A DNA stretch of 64,000 bases from Streptomonospora wellingtoniae (lineage in GTDB: Bacteria; Actinomycetota; Actinomycetes; Streptosporangiales; Streptosporangiaceae). The notes under the pieces are model-generated. The model was not told where the DNA came from and did not search any database. It saw only the letters and a program-made list of their open reading frames with translations. Both the position numbers and the translations under genes were made by a program. Positions 54,051-63,027 of the stretch are shown in pieces (position 1 is the stretch's first letter; each line of letters begins with the position of its first letter). Where the stretch lies: positions 62,001 through 126,000 of the forward strand of contig NZ_JAVREK010000003.1 of assembly GCF_031845375.1 (NCBI RefSeq), given 5' to 3'.

Positions 54051-55687
54051 CCCCCGCAGCAGCGGCTCCCCCGAGGACGGTGCGCGCCGGCGGCGGCTTC
54101 ACGGGCACCTGGCCGCTGACCCGCTTCCTGCTGCGCCGCGACCGGGTGCGGCTCCCCGCCTGGACCGCGGGCTTCGCCCTGTTCATGGGCTACCTCACCG
54201 CGGCGCTGCCCGCCGCCTACGGGGACCCGGGCCAGTTGCGGGCCATCGGGCAGATGTTCCGGGACCCCGTCGGCAGGCTCATGGTCGGCCCCGGGTACGG
54301 CTTCGAGGACCCGACCCTGGAGCGATTCGTCGCCAACGGGTACGGGCTGTACTTCCTGGTCCTCGCGGCGCTGATGAGCATATTGCTGGTCAGCCGGCAC
54401 ACCCGGGTGGAGGAGCAGAACGGCCGCGCCGAACTGGTGCGCGCCAACGTGGTCGGCCGCTATGCCGCCCTGACCGCGACGATGGTCGTCGCCGCGGCCA
54501 CCAACGCGGCGGCGGCTGCGGCGGTCTTCGTGATGATGGCGGCCGTCGGCGGCTACGGCTCGTATGGCTCCCTTGTGTTCTCGGCCGGGATCGCCGCAAC
54601 GGGTCTCGCATTCGCCGGGGTGGCCGCGGTCGCGGTCCAGGTGACCGAGTACTCCCGCGCCGCCTCCGGCATGGCCGGGGCGGTGCTCGGCGCTGCGTTC
54701 GTGGTCCGCTCCGGCGGGGACATGGCCGAGCAGGGCGGAGCGCCGCTCTCCTGGTTCTCTCCCCTGGCCTGGGGGCAGCAGACCGCGCCGTTCGTGCTCG
54801 ACCGCTGGTGGCCGCTGCTTCTCCCCCTGGGGACGGCCGCAGCCGGCTTCGCGGTCGGCTACGCCCTGCTGAGCCGCCGCGACCTGGGCTCCGGCCTCCT
54901 CGCCGTGCGGGCGGGCCGTTCCCGGGCCCCGGCCTCGCTCGGTACCCCACTGGGGCTGGCCCTGCGTCTGGATCGGGCGGGCATCATCGGCTGGTCCGCC
55001 GCATTGGCGATCGGTTCGCTGGCTTTCGGTGCCTACGCCCAGACTCTGCTGGACGCCGCCGACGACATGCCGACCGCGTTCGTCGAGCTTTTCGGCGGCG
55101 CCGACCGGATGCTCGCCGGATACCTCGCCTACATGGCCGGGTTCATGTCCTACATCGTCGCCGCGTACGCCGTTCTGGCCGTGCAGGGCCTGCGCACCGA
55201 GGAGACCGGGGGCCGCGGCGAGCCGGTACTGGCCACCCCGGTCAGCCGCTGGGCCTGGCTCGGCAGCAACCTCGCGGTCATCGCGGCCGCGGTCGTGGTG
55301 CTGATGGCGGCGGCCGGTGCGGCCATCGGCGCGGGCGCAGCGTTGGTCACCGGAGACGCCGGGCACGTCGGCGACCTCACCCTGGCGCACCTGAACCACG
55401 TACCGGCGGTGCTGGTCGTGCTCGGGGCGGCCGTCCTGCTCTTCGGGGCGGCGCCGCGGACGATACCGGCGGTCTGGGCCGTCGTCGGCTACGGCGCGGT
55501 GATGGGCACCTTCGGCCCGCTGATGGACCTTCCTGACGCGGCCATGGACGCCTCCCCGTTCCACCACACCGCCCAGATGCCGGTGGAGTCCTTCGAGGCC
55601 GGCCCCTTCGCCGCCCTCGTCGTGCTCGCCGCCGCGCTCGCGGCGCTGGGGTTGGCTGCCTTCCGCAGGCGCGGCATCAACGTCTGA
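54047..55687 (+). CDS. ABC exporter permease, duplicated ABC-2 type
   Basis: A 546-residue membrane protein with about twelve helices arranged as two similar halves of six, resembling fused ABC-2 permeases paired with DrrA-like ATPases (TipB/tetronasin-export type). RFLLRRDRVRLPAWTAGFALF starts half one and LALRLDRAGIIGWSAALAIG half two. ATGA overlap with the ATPase. Probably exports a drug or toxic metabolite sensed by the TetR protein. Confidence 0.88.
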   Translation: MTPAAAAPPRTVRAGGGFTGTWPLTRFLLRRDRVRLPAWTAGFALFMGYLTAALPAAYGDPGQLRAIGQMFRDPVGRLMVGPGYGFEDPTLERFVANGYGLYFLVLAALMSILLVSRHTRVEEQNGRAELVRANVVGRYAALTATMVVAAATNAAAAAAVFVMMAAVGGYGSYGSLVFSAGIAATGLAFAGVAAVAVQVTEYSRAASGMAGAVLGAAFVVRSGGDMAEQGGAPLSWFSPLAWGQQTAPFVLDRWWPLLLPLGTAAAGFAVGYALLSRRDLGSGLLAVRAGRSRAPASLGTPLGLALRLDRAGIIGWSAALAIGSLAFGAYAQTLLDAADDMPTAFVELFGGADRMLAGYLAYMAGFMSYIVAAYAVLAVQGLRTEETGGRGEPVLATPVSRWAWLGSNLAVIAAAVVVLMAAAGAAIGAGAALVTGDAGHVGDLTLAHLNHVPAVLVVLGAAVLLFGAAPRTIPAVWAVVGYGAVMGTFGPLMDLPDAAMDASPFHHTAQMPVESFEAGPFAALVVLAAALAALGLAAFRRRGINV

Positions 55688-55808
55688 CGAACCGGCCACG
55701 ACCCCGGCCCCACCTCGCCCCGTGCCCCGACCAGGCGCGGCGGCGAGGCCGTCGATGTCCGCCCAGGGCCCGCGCTGACACGGCCGAGGAGCGGCGCATC
55801 GCCGACCG

Positions 55809-55814
55809 TATAAT
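55809..55814 (+). promoter_or_regulatory. Perfect TATAAT -10 before the sensor kinase gene
   Basis: TATAAT lies 44 nt upstream of the kinase GTG. No good -35 stands 16-18 nt before it, so the promoter may need an activator, perhaps the response regulator encoded downstream. Confidence 0.45.
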
Positions 55815-55857
55815 CTGGCCCGACCCCGCTGGTGCCAAGTCGAGGAGGGCGCTCGCC

Positions 55858-57132
55858 GTGCGACTCCTGCCTCGGGAAGGCGGCGGACGCAAGCGGGCGC
55901 GAAACACCGGCTCACGACCCGCGCGCGGCCCAGGCACCGACCCGGCCGAGCCCGGGATCGGCGCCATCGCCACCGACGCGGCGGTCGCCTGCGGCTATGC
56001 GATCGTCTTCGTCTCCCCCGGGCAGATCGGCGGCGACCAGCGGGGATGGCTGCTCGCGCTCGTCGTGTCGGCCGTGGCGCTGCCGCTGGCATTCCGGCGG
56101 CTCCGGCCGGTACCGGTCTTCCTCGTCGTGCTGGCGGCGAACGCCGCTGCGCTGGCCGCGGGGGCGGTACGCGATCCCATGCTCGCCGCCGCGTTCGCGC
56201 TGTACCCTGTGGCGCTCCAGGCCCCTCCCGCCCCCCGCGACCGAACCCGGTGGTCGGTGCTCGCCTGGGCGGCGCTGGTGCTCGCGGCCGTCGCCGCGGG
56301 CGGCGCCAATCTCTCGGCGCTGCCGACGGTCGCCGTCAGCGCCGTCGCGCTCGGCGGGTCCTGGGTCCTGGGGCGTGCCGTTGCCGAACGACGGGAGCAG
56401 GCGGCCCGAGCGGTGCGGGAAAGCGTGCTCCGGGCGGTGGCCGAGGAGCGCCTGCACCTCGCCCGGGAGCTGCACGATGTCGTTTCGGGCACGCTCAACG
56501 CCGTGCTGGTGCAGGCTTCTGTGGGAAATCACGTCGCCCGGCACCAGCCCGGTCGCGCCGAGCAGGCGCTGCAGTCGATCGAGTCGGCCAGCCGGGAGGG
56601 GGTCGGTGAGATGCGGCGCCTGCTGGACGCCCTCACCGGCGACGGCCGCGAACCGACCGGCGCGCAGGCGGCCCGGCCGCTCGCGGACCGGTTGGCGCGC
56701 GCCGCCGAGCGGGCTCGCGGGGCCGGCGTCGACGTGTCCTTCGCGCCGGAGCGGGTGCCGGACGGTCTCGGCGCCGAGACCGAACTGGTCGTGGAGCGCG
56801 TCGTGCAGGAGGCGCTGACCAACGTCGTACGCCACGCCGCTCCCACCGCCTGCCACGTATGCGTCGAACAACGGGGCGAGGCGGGAGTGCGTATGGAGAT
56901 CGCCGACACCGGACCGGCAATGCCCGGCCCGCCCGGCGGCTCCGGCGCGCCGCGCTCGGCCGGGCTCGGACTGCGCGGGATGCGCGCACGTGTCGCGGCC
57001 GCAGGCGGTGCGCTGAGCGCCGGCCCCGAACCCGGGGGCGGGTTCCGGGTGGAGGCGTCCCTGCCGATCTGCCCGCAGAACCGGAACGTGTCCCCCGACG
57101 CGCCCCCCGATCGCCCGGAGCCTTCCACGTGA
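55858..57132 (+). CDS. Two-component sensor histidine kinase (NarL/DesK type)
   Basis: A 424-residue kinase. About six helices occupy residues 35-180. The dimerisation-phosphotransfer domain has the phospho-accepting His206 in LARELHDVVSGTLNAV, and the ATPase domain follows with VVQEALTNVVRHA and GLGLRGMRARVAAAGG. The N-terminal 35 residues and the C-terminal tail are charged and Pro-rich. GTG start with GAGGAGGG upstream. Its stop overlaps the response regulator start (GTGA). The sensed signal is unknown, and the lack of an outside domain suggests membrane sensing. Confidence 0.92.
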   Translation: MRLLPREGGGRKRARNTGSRPARGPGTDPAEPGIGAIATDAAVACGYAIVFVSPGQIGGDQRGWLLALVVSAVALPLAFRRLRPVPVFLVVLAANAAALAAGAVRDPMLAAAFALYPVALQAPPAPRDRTRWSVLAWAALVLAAVAAGGANLSALPTVAVSAVALGGSWVLGRAVAERREQAARAVRESVLRAVAEERLHLARELHDVVSGTLNAVLVQASVGNHVARHQPGRAEQALQSIESASREGVGEMRRLLDALTGDGREPTGAQAARPLADRLARAAERARGAGVDVSFAPERVPDGLGAETELVVERVVQEALTNVVRHAAPTACHVCVEQRGEAGVRMEIADTGPAMPGPPGGSGAPRSAGLGLRGMRARVAAAGGALSAGPEPGGGFRVEASLPICPQNRNVSPDAPPDRPEPST

Positions 57133-57908
57133 CAGACGCGCCTTCCCCCGCCCGCGGCGACCGCACCGGCCGGGGCCCGTACCGCGTGGTCGTCGCCGAT
57201 GACCACGACCTCATCCGGTCCGGGTTCGCCATGCTGATCGACTCCGCCGAGGATCTGGCGGCCGTCGGCGAGGCCGGAACCGGGCGAGACGCGGTCGCCG
57301 CGGTCGAAGGCGAGCACCCCGATGTGGTGCTGATGGACGTCCGGATGCCGGACGTGGACGGCATCGAGGCGACCCGGCGCATCTGCGGCGACCCGCGGAC
57401 TTCGGGCACGCGCGTACTGATCCTGACGACCTACGACAGTGACGAGCACGTCTTCGGCGCGCTGCGGGCCGGCGCCAGCGGGTTCCTCCTGAAGACGGCA
57501 AGGCCGCCGGAGCTGCTGGCCGCCATCCGGGTCGTCGCCCGCGGCGAGGCCCTGCTCGCCCCCAGCGTGACCCGCCGGCTCGTCGCGACGTTCGCCGCTC
57601 TGCCCGGGACGGCCGCCGCCGCCCTTGCCGGCGAGTGCCCGGCCGGGTTGACCGAACGCGAGCGCGAGGTGCTGGTCCTCGTCGCCCGAGGGCTGTCCAA
57701 CGACGAGATCGCCGCACACCTGCGCGTCGGCGCGGCGACGGTGAAGACCCACATCAGCCGCCTCCTGGCGAAGACCGGGTCGCGCGACCGCGCCCAGCTC
57801 GTCATCGCGGCGTACGAGGCGGGGCTGGTCACGCCGCGCCTCGGAGCCGGCGGCGACGCGCGGGGCATCCGCCCGCAGGGGGAGCGCAGGCCTCCGCCCA
57901 CGGGCTGA
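57129..57908 (+). CDS. LuxR/NarL-type response regulator
   Basis: A 259-residue regulator. The receiver domain (about 18-135) has the acidic pair in VVVADDHDLIR, phospho-accepting Asp70 in VVLMDVRMPDVDG and Lys in GFLLKTARPPE. The LuxR HTH (about 175-240) has LTEREREVLVLVARGLSNDEIAAHL and VKTHISRLLAKTG. It should act on the kinase operon and the ABC exporter 34 nt downstream. Confidence 0.94.
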   Translation: MTDAPSPARGDRTGRGPYRVVVADDHDLIRSGFAMLIDSAEDLAAVGEAGTGRDAVAAVEGEHPDVVLMDVRMPDVDGIEATRRICGDPRTSGTRVLILTTYDSDEHVFGALRAGASGFLLKTARPPELLAAIRVVARGEALLAPSVTRRLVATFAALPGTAAAALAGECPAGLTEREREVLVLVARGLSNDEIAAHLRVGAATVKTHISRLLAKTGSRDRAQLVIAAYEAGLVTPRLGAGGDARGIRPQGERRPPPTG

Positions 57909-57942
57909 CGACATCTCCGGGCCCTGTTGGCAGCCTGTCGGC

Positions 57943-58887
57943 ATGATCGAAGTGGAAGACCTCGTCAAGCGCTACGGGACGGCGACCGCGGTCGACGGCG
58001 TCGGGTTCTCGGCGCCCGCGGGCACGGTGACCGGCCTGCTCGGCCCCAACGGCGCCGGTAAGACGACAACCGTCAAGATCCTGCTCGGGCTCGTCCGCCC
58101 CGACCGGGGCCGGGCCCTGGTCGACGGCCGCCCCTACACGTCACTGGCCCGTCCCTTGCGCATCGTCGGCACACTGCTGGAGGCCGACTCGCTCCACCGC
58201 GGCCGCACCGCCCGCCAGCACCTGCTCTGGCTGGCCCGCAGCAACCGGATACCGCCCGAGCGGATCGACCGGCGGCTGGAACAGGTGGGGCTGGCCGACC
58301 AGGCGCGCACCAGGATCTCCGCGTTCTCGCTGGGGATGCGCCAGCGCCTGGGACTGGCGGGCGCCCTGCTGGGCGATCCGAAGATCCTGCTGCTCGACGA
58401 GCCCGTCAACGGCCTGGACGCCGAAGGCATCGTGTGGATGCGCTCCTTCCTGCGCGACCTGGCGGCCCGGGGCACGGCCGTGCTCGTCTCCAGCCACCAC
58501 ATGACGGAAGTCGCACGCACCGCCGACCACGTCGTCGTCATCGGCTCCGGACGGGTCCTGGCCGACCTGCCCACAGGCGAGCTGATCAGCCGCTACACGC
58601 AGCCGAAGGTGCGCGTGACCAGCGCGGAGCGGGAGCGGTTGAGCGCAGTCCTCGAGGACGCCGGGTACGCGGTGCGCACGTCGCCCGGCGGCGGGCTCGA
58701 CGTCGCTGGGGCCGGCACCGCCGAGATCGGGGCGCTGGCGGGCGAACACCGCATCGTTCTGGAGGGCCTCACGCAGGAGTCGGGGTCGCTGGAGGAGGCC
58801 TACCTCGACCTCATCGGCGCGCCCGGCGGGGGGCGCGCGCACGGCACCGAGCCGTTGGCGGCGGACGGACGGAGGAACCGGCGATGA
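57943..58887 (+). CDS. ABC exporter ATPase linked to the two-component system
   Basis: A 314-residue ATPase of the bacitracin/lantibiotic-transporter type: Walker A GPNGAGKTT, signature FSLGMRQRLGLAGALL, Walker B ILLLDEPVNGLD and switch His in SSHHMTE. The C-terminal extension (VRVTSAERERLSAVLED onwards) is a small regulatory fold. The gene follows the regulator by 34 nt, and its stop overlaps the permease start (ATGA). With the kinase this resembles peptide-antibiotic sensing and resistance modules, by arrangement. Confidence 0.92.
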   Translation: MIEVEDLVKRYGTATAVDGVGFSAPAGTVTGLLGPNGAGKTTTVKILLGLVRPDRGRALVDGRPYTSLARPLRIVGTLLEADSLHRGRTARQHLLWLARSNRIPPERIDRRLEQVGLADQARTRISAFSLGMRQRLGLAGALLGDPKILLLDEPVNGLDAEGIVWMRSFLRDLAARGTAVLVSSHHMTEVARTADHVVVIGSGRVLADLPTGELISRYTQPKVRVTSAERERLSAVLEDAGYAVRTSPGGGLDVAGAGTAEIGALAGEHRIVLEGLTQESGSLEEAYLDLIGAPGGGRAHGTEPLAADGRRNRR

Positions 58888-59663
58888 ACCTCGCGGCGAT
58901 CGCGTCGGAAGCGAGCAAGATCCGCACTCTGCGCTCGGCCGCGGCCGCCCTCGCCACACTGTTCGCGCTGAGCGCGGGCCTCGGCGCGGTGAGCGGATGG
59001 TCGGTCCGGCGCGCCCTCGACGAAGGCACGGGCGTCGTGCGGGACGGGTTCGACCCGGTCTCCACGGGCGTCGCGATCACCGGATACGGACAGTTCGCCC
59101 TCATCGTGTTCGGGGTCGTGATCGTGGGCCACGAGTACACCTCCGGGATGATCCGCCAAGCGCTGACGGCGGTGCCGCGCCGGGGCGCCTTCTACTCCGC
59201 GAAACTGGTGGCGGGCGGCGCGGCCGCGCTGGCGGTCGCGGTCCCGTCGGTGCTGGCGGGCTACCTGGCGACCCAATGGGGCCTGGGGGCCCACGGGACC
59301 GGGTTCGACGAGCCCGAGGCGGCCCGGGCGCTTGCAGGCGCGGTCGCCTACCTGGTTCTGACGACGGTGTTCTGCATCGGGGTGGGGACGGCTCTGCGCA
59401 GCCCGGTGGCGGCGCTCGCGGTGCTGGCGCCCCTCTACTTCTTCGTGTCCCAACTCCTCACCACGCTCGAGGGCACGGCGTGGTTCGCCAAGTACCTGCC
59501 GGACCAGGCGGGAATCCGGATGTTCGCCGTCGGCTCCGGAGAGGCGGCGTTCGTCCAGGCACAGGACCCGCTCAGCCCGGCCGAGGGCGGGACGGTCCTG
59601 GCGGCCTGGGCATGCGGGGCGGCGCTCCTGGGGTATCTGCGGCTGCGGCGCTTGCAGCTGTGA
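58884..59663 (+). CDS. ABC-2 type permease
   Basis: A 259-residue permease with six hydrophobic helices (LATLFALSAGLGAVSG, YGQFALIVFGVVIVGHEY, LAGAVAYLVLTTVFCIGVG and others). The GHEYTSGMIRQALTAVPRR loop after helix two is typical of the ABC-2 permeases that partner bacitracin-type ATPases. ATGA overlap with the ATPase. It ends the two-component operon and converges on cobQ across a long hairpin. Confidence 0.9.
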   Translation: MNLAAIASEASKIRTLRSAAAALATLFALSAGLGAVSGWSVRRALDEGTGVVRDGFDPVSTGVAITGYGQFALIVFGVVIVGHEYTSGMIRQALTAVPRRGAFYSAKLVAGGAAALAVAVPSVLAGYLATQWGLGAHGTGFDEPEAARALAGAVAYLVLTTVFCIGVGTALRSPVAALAVLAPLYFFVSQLLTTLEGTAWFAKYLPDQAGIRMFAVGSGEAAFVQAQDPLSPAEGGTVLAAWACGAALLGYLRLRRLQL

Positions 59664-59665
59664 GA

Positions 59666-59701
59666 GCGGCGTCCGGGCCGCCGGGGCGGCCCGGACGCCG
59701 C
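59666..59701. terminator. 17-bp perfect inverted repeat between permease and cobQ
   Basis: GCGGCGTCCGGGCCGCC (59666-59682) is the exact reverse complement of 59685-59701, with only two bases between. It fills the gap between convergent genes and should terminate both. Confidence 0.8.
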
Positions 59702-59710
59702 GTGGCGACC

Positions 59711-61243
59711 TCAGGCGTCCGGCACCCCGGCGGGCGGAACGGCCGGAAGCCCCTCGGGGGCGCCGTCCTCCAGCAGCCGCAGCAGTGCGCCCGTGTCCAT
59801 GTGCTGCTCCACCAGGTCGCCCAGCGCGTCCAGGCGGGCGGACCGTTCCGCGGCGAAGTCGGTGTCGGGGGCGGGCACGAAGTCGCGGCCGGCGCGGCGG
59901 GCCACATCGGCGAGGAACGCTCGGCGGAACCCGTCGTTCTCCAGAGCGCCGTGCCAGGTCGTGCCCCACACTGCGCCCCGGCGCCAGCCGTCCAGGAACG
60001 GTTCGGCGTCGCCGTCGGCGCCCGCGTCGAGCACGCTGTGGCCGTGGTGGATCTCGTAGCCCTCGACCGGGTGCCCGTAGGCCTCACCCACCGGGCGGCC
60101 CAGGGTCTTGTCGGCGGCGAAGGTGACCGCGGTGGGCAGCAGGCCCAGCCCGGGCACCGCGCCCGCCCCGGACTCCACGTCGTCGTGGATGCGCCGTGCC
60201 AGCATCTGGTAGCCCCCGCAGATGCCCAGCAGCGGGCGGCCCTCGCGGGCGCGCGCGAGCACGGCGTCGTCGAGGCCTCGCTCGCGCAGCCAAGCCAGGT
60301 CGGCGACCGTGGCGCGGGTGCCGGGCAGCACCACGAGGTCGGCGTCATCCGCCTCCTGCGGCGAGGTGACGAAGCGCAGATCGACCCCCGGTTCCACGGA
60401 CAGGGCGTCGATGTCGGTGAAGTTGCTGATGCGCGGTGTCCGCACCACGGCCACGCGCAGAGTGCGGCCCTGAACCGGCGCCCGCGCCGGAGCGCGCTCG
60501 GCGCTCAGCGCCAGCGAGTCCTCCACGTCGATCCACTGGCCGTCGAGCCAGGGCAGGACGCCGTGCACCGGGCGTCCGGTGAGGCGGCGCAGCATGTCCA
60601 GACCCGGCTCCAGCAGTTCTGGGGCGCCGCGGAACTTGTTGACGACGAAGCCCGCGACCAGCGCCTGGTCGGCGGGCTCCAGCAGGGCGAGGGTGCCGTG
60701 CATGGCGGCGAAGACGCCGCCGCGGTCGATGTCGCCGACGACGAGCACGGGCAGCCCGGCCGCACGCGCCAGGCCCATGTTGGCGATGTCGCCGGCGCGC
60801 AGGTTGATCTCGGCGGGGCTGCCCGCGCCCTCGCAGATGACCGCGTCGTACTCGGCGCGCAGTTCGGCGAGGCTTTCGGCCGCGACCGTGCGCAGCCTGT
60901 CCTTGAACCCGCGGTAGCCCAGGGCATCGGTCTCTCCGACCGGGCGGCCGCGGACGACGACCTGGCTGCTGCGGTCGCTGCCCGGTTTGAGCAGCACCGG
61001 GTTCATCGCGGCGGTCGGCTCGACCCCGGCGGCCGCGGCCTGGGCAGCCTGCGCCCGCCCGATCTCGGCGCCGTCGGCGGTGACGACCGAGTTGAGCGAC
61101 ATGTTCTGCGCCTTGAACGGCGCGACCTTGACGCCTTGGCGGGCCAGCCAGCGGCAGATTCCGGTCACCAGGACGCTCTTGCCCGCGTCCGAGGTGGTCC
61201 CGGCCACCAGCAGCGCCGGGGCGCCCGCGGGTCCGCGGCGCAT
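59711..61243 (-). CDS. cobQ: Cobyric acid synthase
   Basis: A 510-residue CobQ/CbiP that amidates four side chains (b, d, e, g) of adenosylcobyrinate diamide. The N-terminal synthetase domain has LLVAGTTSDAGKSVLVTGI, FKAQNMSLNS and EGAGSPAEINL. The class I glutaminase domain has LPGTRATVADLAWLRERGL, the active Cys in LLGICGGYQML and His in GTTWHGALEN. The ATG at 61243 overlaps the cbiB stop by one base (TGATG). Confidence 0.95.
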   Translation of the reverse strand: MRRGPAGAPALLVAGTTSDAGKSVLVTGICRWLARQGVKVAPFKAQNMSLNSVVTADGAEIGRAQAAQAAAAGVEPTAAMNPVLLKPGSDRSSQVVVRGRPVGETDALGYRGFKDRLRTVAAESLAELRAEYDAVICEGAGSPAEINLRAGDIANMGLARAAGLPVLVVGDIDRGGVFAAMHGTLALLEPADQALVAGFVVNKFRGAPELLEPGLDMLRRLTGRPVHGVLPWLDGQWIDVEDSLALSAERAPARAPVQGRTLRVAVVRTPRISNFTDIDALSVEPGVDLRFVTSPQEADDADLVVLPGTRATVADLAWLRERGLDDAVLARAREGRPLLGICGGYQMLARRIHDDVESGAGAVPGLGLLPTAVTFAADKTLGRPVGEAYGHPVEGYEIHHGHSVLDAGADGDAEPFLDGWRRGAVWGTTWHGALENDGFRRAFLADVARRAGRDFVPAPDTDFAAERSARLDALGDLVEQHMDTGALLRLLEDGAPEGLPAVPPAGVPDA

Positions 61244-62343
61244 CACGACCGCCTGCCCGTTGCGGTGCACGCGAGCGACCGGGCGCCGGTGCGGCGCGAG
61301 CTGCGGGCGAGGGCGCGCACGTCTGCGCTCCGCACCCCCGGAGCCGGGCGCGGACGCCGACGCGATGCGCCGTCGCCCCGGCCCGCGGTGCCCCGCCCGG
61401 CGAGGGCGACGGCCGAAACGGCCGCGACGACTGCGGCGGCTCCGTTGACCGCGCGCGCCAAGCACACCGCGCGGCGGACGTCGGCGACCTCGGGGCGGCG
61501 CCCTTCTCCCAGTTCCGGACGGTCCTCGACCCGGGATCCGTACACGTTCCTCCCTCCCAGGCGCACGTCCAGCGCGCCTGCGAACGCCGCCTCGCAATGC
61601 CCGGCGTTGGGGCTCGGATGGCGGCGGCCGTAGCGCGCCCCCACGCGCAGCGCGCGAGCGGGCGATCCGCCCACCACCGGCGCTGCCGCGGCGGCCAGCA
61701 CCGCGGTCAGCCGCGCCGGCGCCCAGTTGGCCACGTCGTCGAGCCGCGCGGCGGCCCACCCGAAGCGCTCGTAGCGGGCGGAGCGGTGGCCCACCATCGC
61801 GTCGAGGGTGTTGACGGCGCGGTAGCCGAACAGGCCGGGCACTCCCGTGAGGCCTCCCCACAGCAGCGGGGCCACCACGGCGTCAGAGGTGTTCTCGGCC
61901 ACAGACTCCACCGCGGCGCGTGCGATCCCCTTCTCGTCCATGGACTCCGGGTCCCGCCCGCACAGCCCCGGTAGACGGCGCCGGGCCTCCGCGAGGTCGC
62001 CGGCCTCCAGGGCGTCGGCGACGGCCTCGGCTTCGCGGCCCAGCATCGCTCCGCCCACGACGGCCCACGTCGCCGCGCAGACCGCCAGCGCACGGCCGGC
62101 GCCGGTCGTCCGCGCCTGCACCAAACCGCCGGCGGCGGCCGCCGGAGCCGCGGCGAGCACCGCGAACGCGGCGCCCCGCGCGCGGGAGGACCGGTAGAGC
62201 GCCCGCTCCAGCAATGCGGCCGCCTCGCCGTAGGCGGCCACGGGGTGCCCGCGCCGGGGATCGGGCAGCACACGGTCCAGGCCGGCGCCGCACAGCATCC
62301 CAACACCGACCGGCCAGGCCGAGCGTCGATCGAGCTTCTTCAT
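61243..62343 (-). CDS. cbiB: Adenosylcobinamide-phosphate synthase CbiB/CobD
   Basis: A 366-residue membrane enzyme that attaches aminopropanol phosphate to cobyric acid. Family blocks are LDRVLPDPRRGHPVAAYGEA, ESVAENTSDAVVAPLLWGGLTGVPGLFGYRAVNTLDAMVGH and HPSPNAGHCEAAFAGALDVRLGG, with four to five hydrophobic helices. The ATG before KKLDRRS is chosen because the family begins there; its ribosome site is weak. Beyond the usual end a ~50-residue Arg/Pro-rich tail is added. First gene of cbiB-cobQ. Confidence 0.93.
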   Translation of the reverse strand: MKKLDRRSAWPVGVGMLCGAGLDRVLPDPRRGHPVAAYGEAAALLERALYRSSRARGAAFAVLAAAPAAAAGGLVQARTTGAGRALAVCAATWAVVGGAMLGREAEAVADALEAGDLAEARRRLPGLCGRDPESMDEKGIARAAVESVAENTSDAVVAPLLWGGLTGVPGLFGYRAVNTLDAMVGHRSARYERFGWAAARLDDVANWAPARLTAVLAAAAAPVVGGSPARALRVGARYGRRHPSPNAGHCEAAFAGALDVRLGGRNVYGSRVEDRPELGEGRRPEVADVRRAVCLARAVNGAAAVVAAVSAVALAGRGTAGRGDGASRRRPRPAPGVRSADVRALARSSRRTGARSLACTATGRRS

Positions 62344-62403
62344 CCGCTCAACGGTAGTGCGCGGGCCGCACGCGCTCTCACCGTCCCCCGCGACACACGA
62401 CGA

Positions 62404-62447
62404 ATGATCACTATCCGTGCATGACAACTACTTAAAGTGATAATCAT
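62404..62447. promoter_or_regulatory. Imperfect inverted repeat resembling a metal-regulator half-site
   Basis: ATGATCACT (62404-62412) faces AGTGATAATCAT (62436-62447). The right part holds TGATAATCA, itself a palindrome and close to Fur/Zur-type half-sites. It lies 60-100 nt upstream of the cbiB ATG and also upstream of a small plus-strand ORF. A role in metal-dependent control of cbiB is only a suggestion. Confidence 0.3.
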
Positions 62448-62511
62448 GCAGCCCTGAGAGCCCTTGAGGACTCGGGGAGAGCGGTCCGCCGACCCGTGAG
62501 GAGCCCACCCG

Positions 62512-62562
62512 ATGACGACCCTCGCGATTTCGGCACTCCTGCTGGCCCACGGCGGCTGGTGA
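62512..62562 (+). CDS. Possible 16-codon peptide
   Basis: ATG to TGA encodes a hydrophobic peptide reading MTTLAISALLLAHGGW, with GAGGAG eight bases before the ATG. It starts 65 nt downstream of the inverted repeat at 62404-62447. Whether it is translated cannot be told; it could be a leader peptide or chance. Confidence 0.3.
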   Translation: MTTLAISALLLAHGGW

Positions 62563-62719
62563 GCGTTCTAGCCGTCTGGCCTGCCGACTCGCCGCGCCCT
62601 CGCTCCCCCCGGTTGGCGAAACACCGGTAACAGGCACCCCACCTGCGGTTAATCGCGGGTAACGTGTTCCAAGAGGCCGGTAGGGACCGATTTGGTGGAG
62701 CGCGTGTGCTAACGAGACG

Positions 62720-62751
62720 CAACTACGAATGTCCGTAGTTGTTATTGTTTT
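62720..62751 (+). terminator. Hairpin followed by a T-rich tail
   Basis: CAACTACG (62720-62727) pairs with CGTAGTTG (62734-62741) around AATGTC, and TTATTGTTTT follows. This is a classical intrinsic terminator form, unusual in such GC-rich DNA. No clear gene ends just before it other than the possible small ORF at 62512. Confidence 0.5.
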
Positions 62752-62762
62752 GCCCGACGATG

Positions 62763-62795
62763 GGTGACATCTTCCGAATACCCTAGAATGTCACC
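62763..62795. repeat. 8-bp inverted repeat around a TAGAAT box, upstream of tRNA-Arg
   Basis: GGTGACAT (62763-62770) and ATGTCACC (62788-62795) are exact reverse complements 17 nt apart. Their right half overlaps TAGAAT (62784-62789), a possible -10 for the tRNA transcript. Otherwise the stretch 62344-62943 contains no recognisable gene. Confidence 0.4.
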
Positions 62796-62943
62796 GCAGC
62801 CAGCACCGCCCCGGCCACCACCCCGCCGCTCGAGACTCCCGGCCGCTCGGGCAGGCCGTAACTACGCCAGCGCGACGCGCTCCGCCAACACGCAGGTCAC
62901 GATGTCGTTACAGCCAGGGCATACAAGCCACAATTGAACCCAA

Positions 62944-63016
<73 letters not shown>

Positions 63017-63027
63017 CCCATCATCGC

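Noticed and set aside
62428..62722. Two minus-strand frames of 69 and 92 codons upstream of cbiB
   Set aside because: Arg/Ser-rich without family features. They overlap each other and the palindromes, so they are probably chance.
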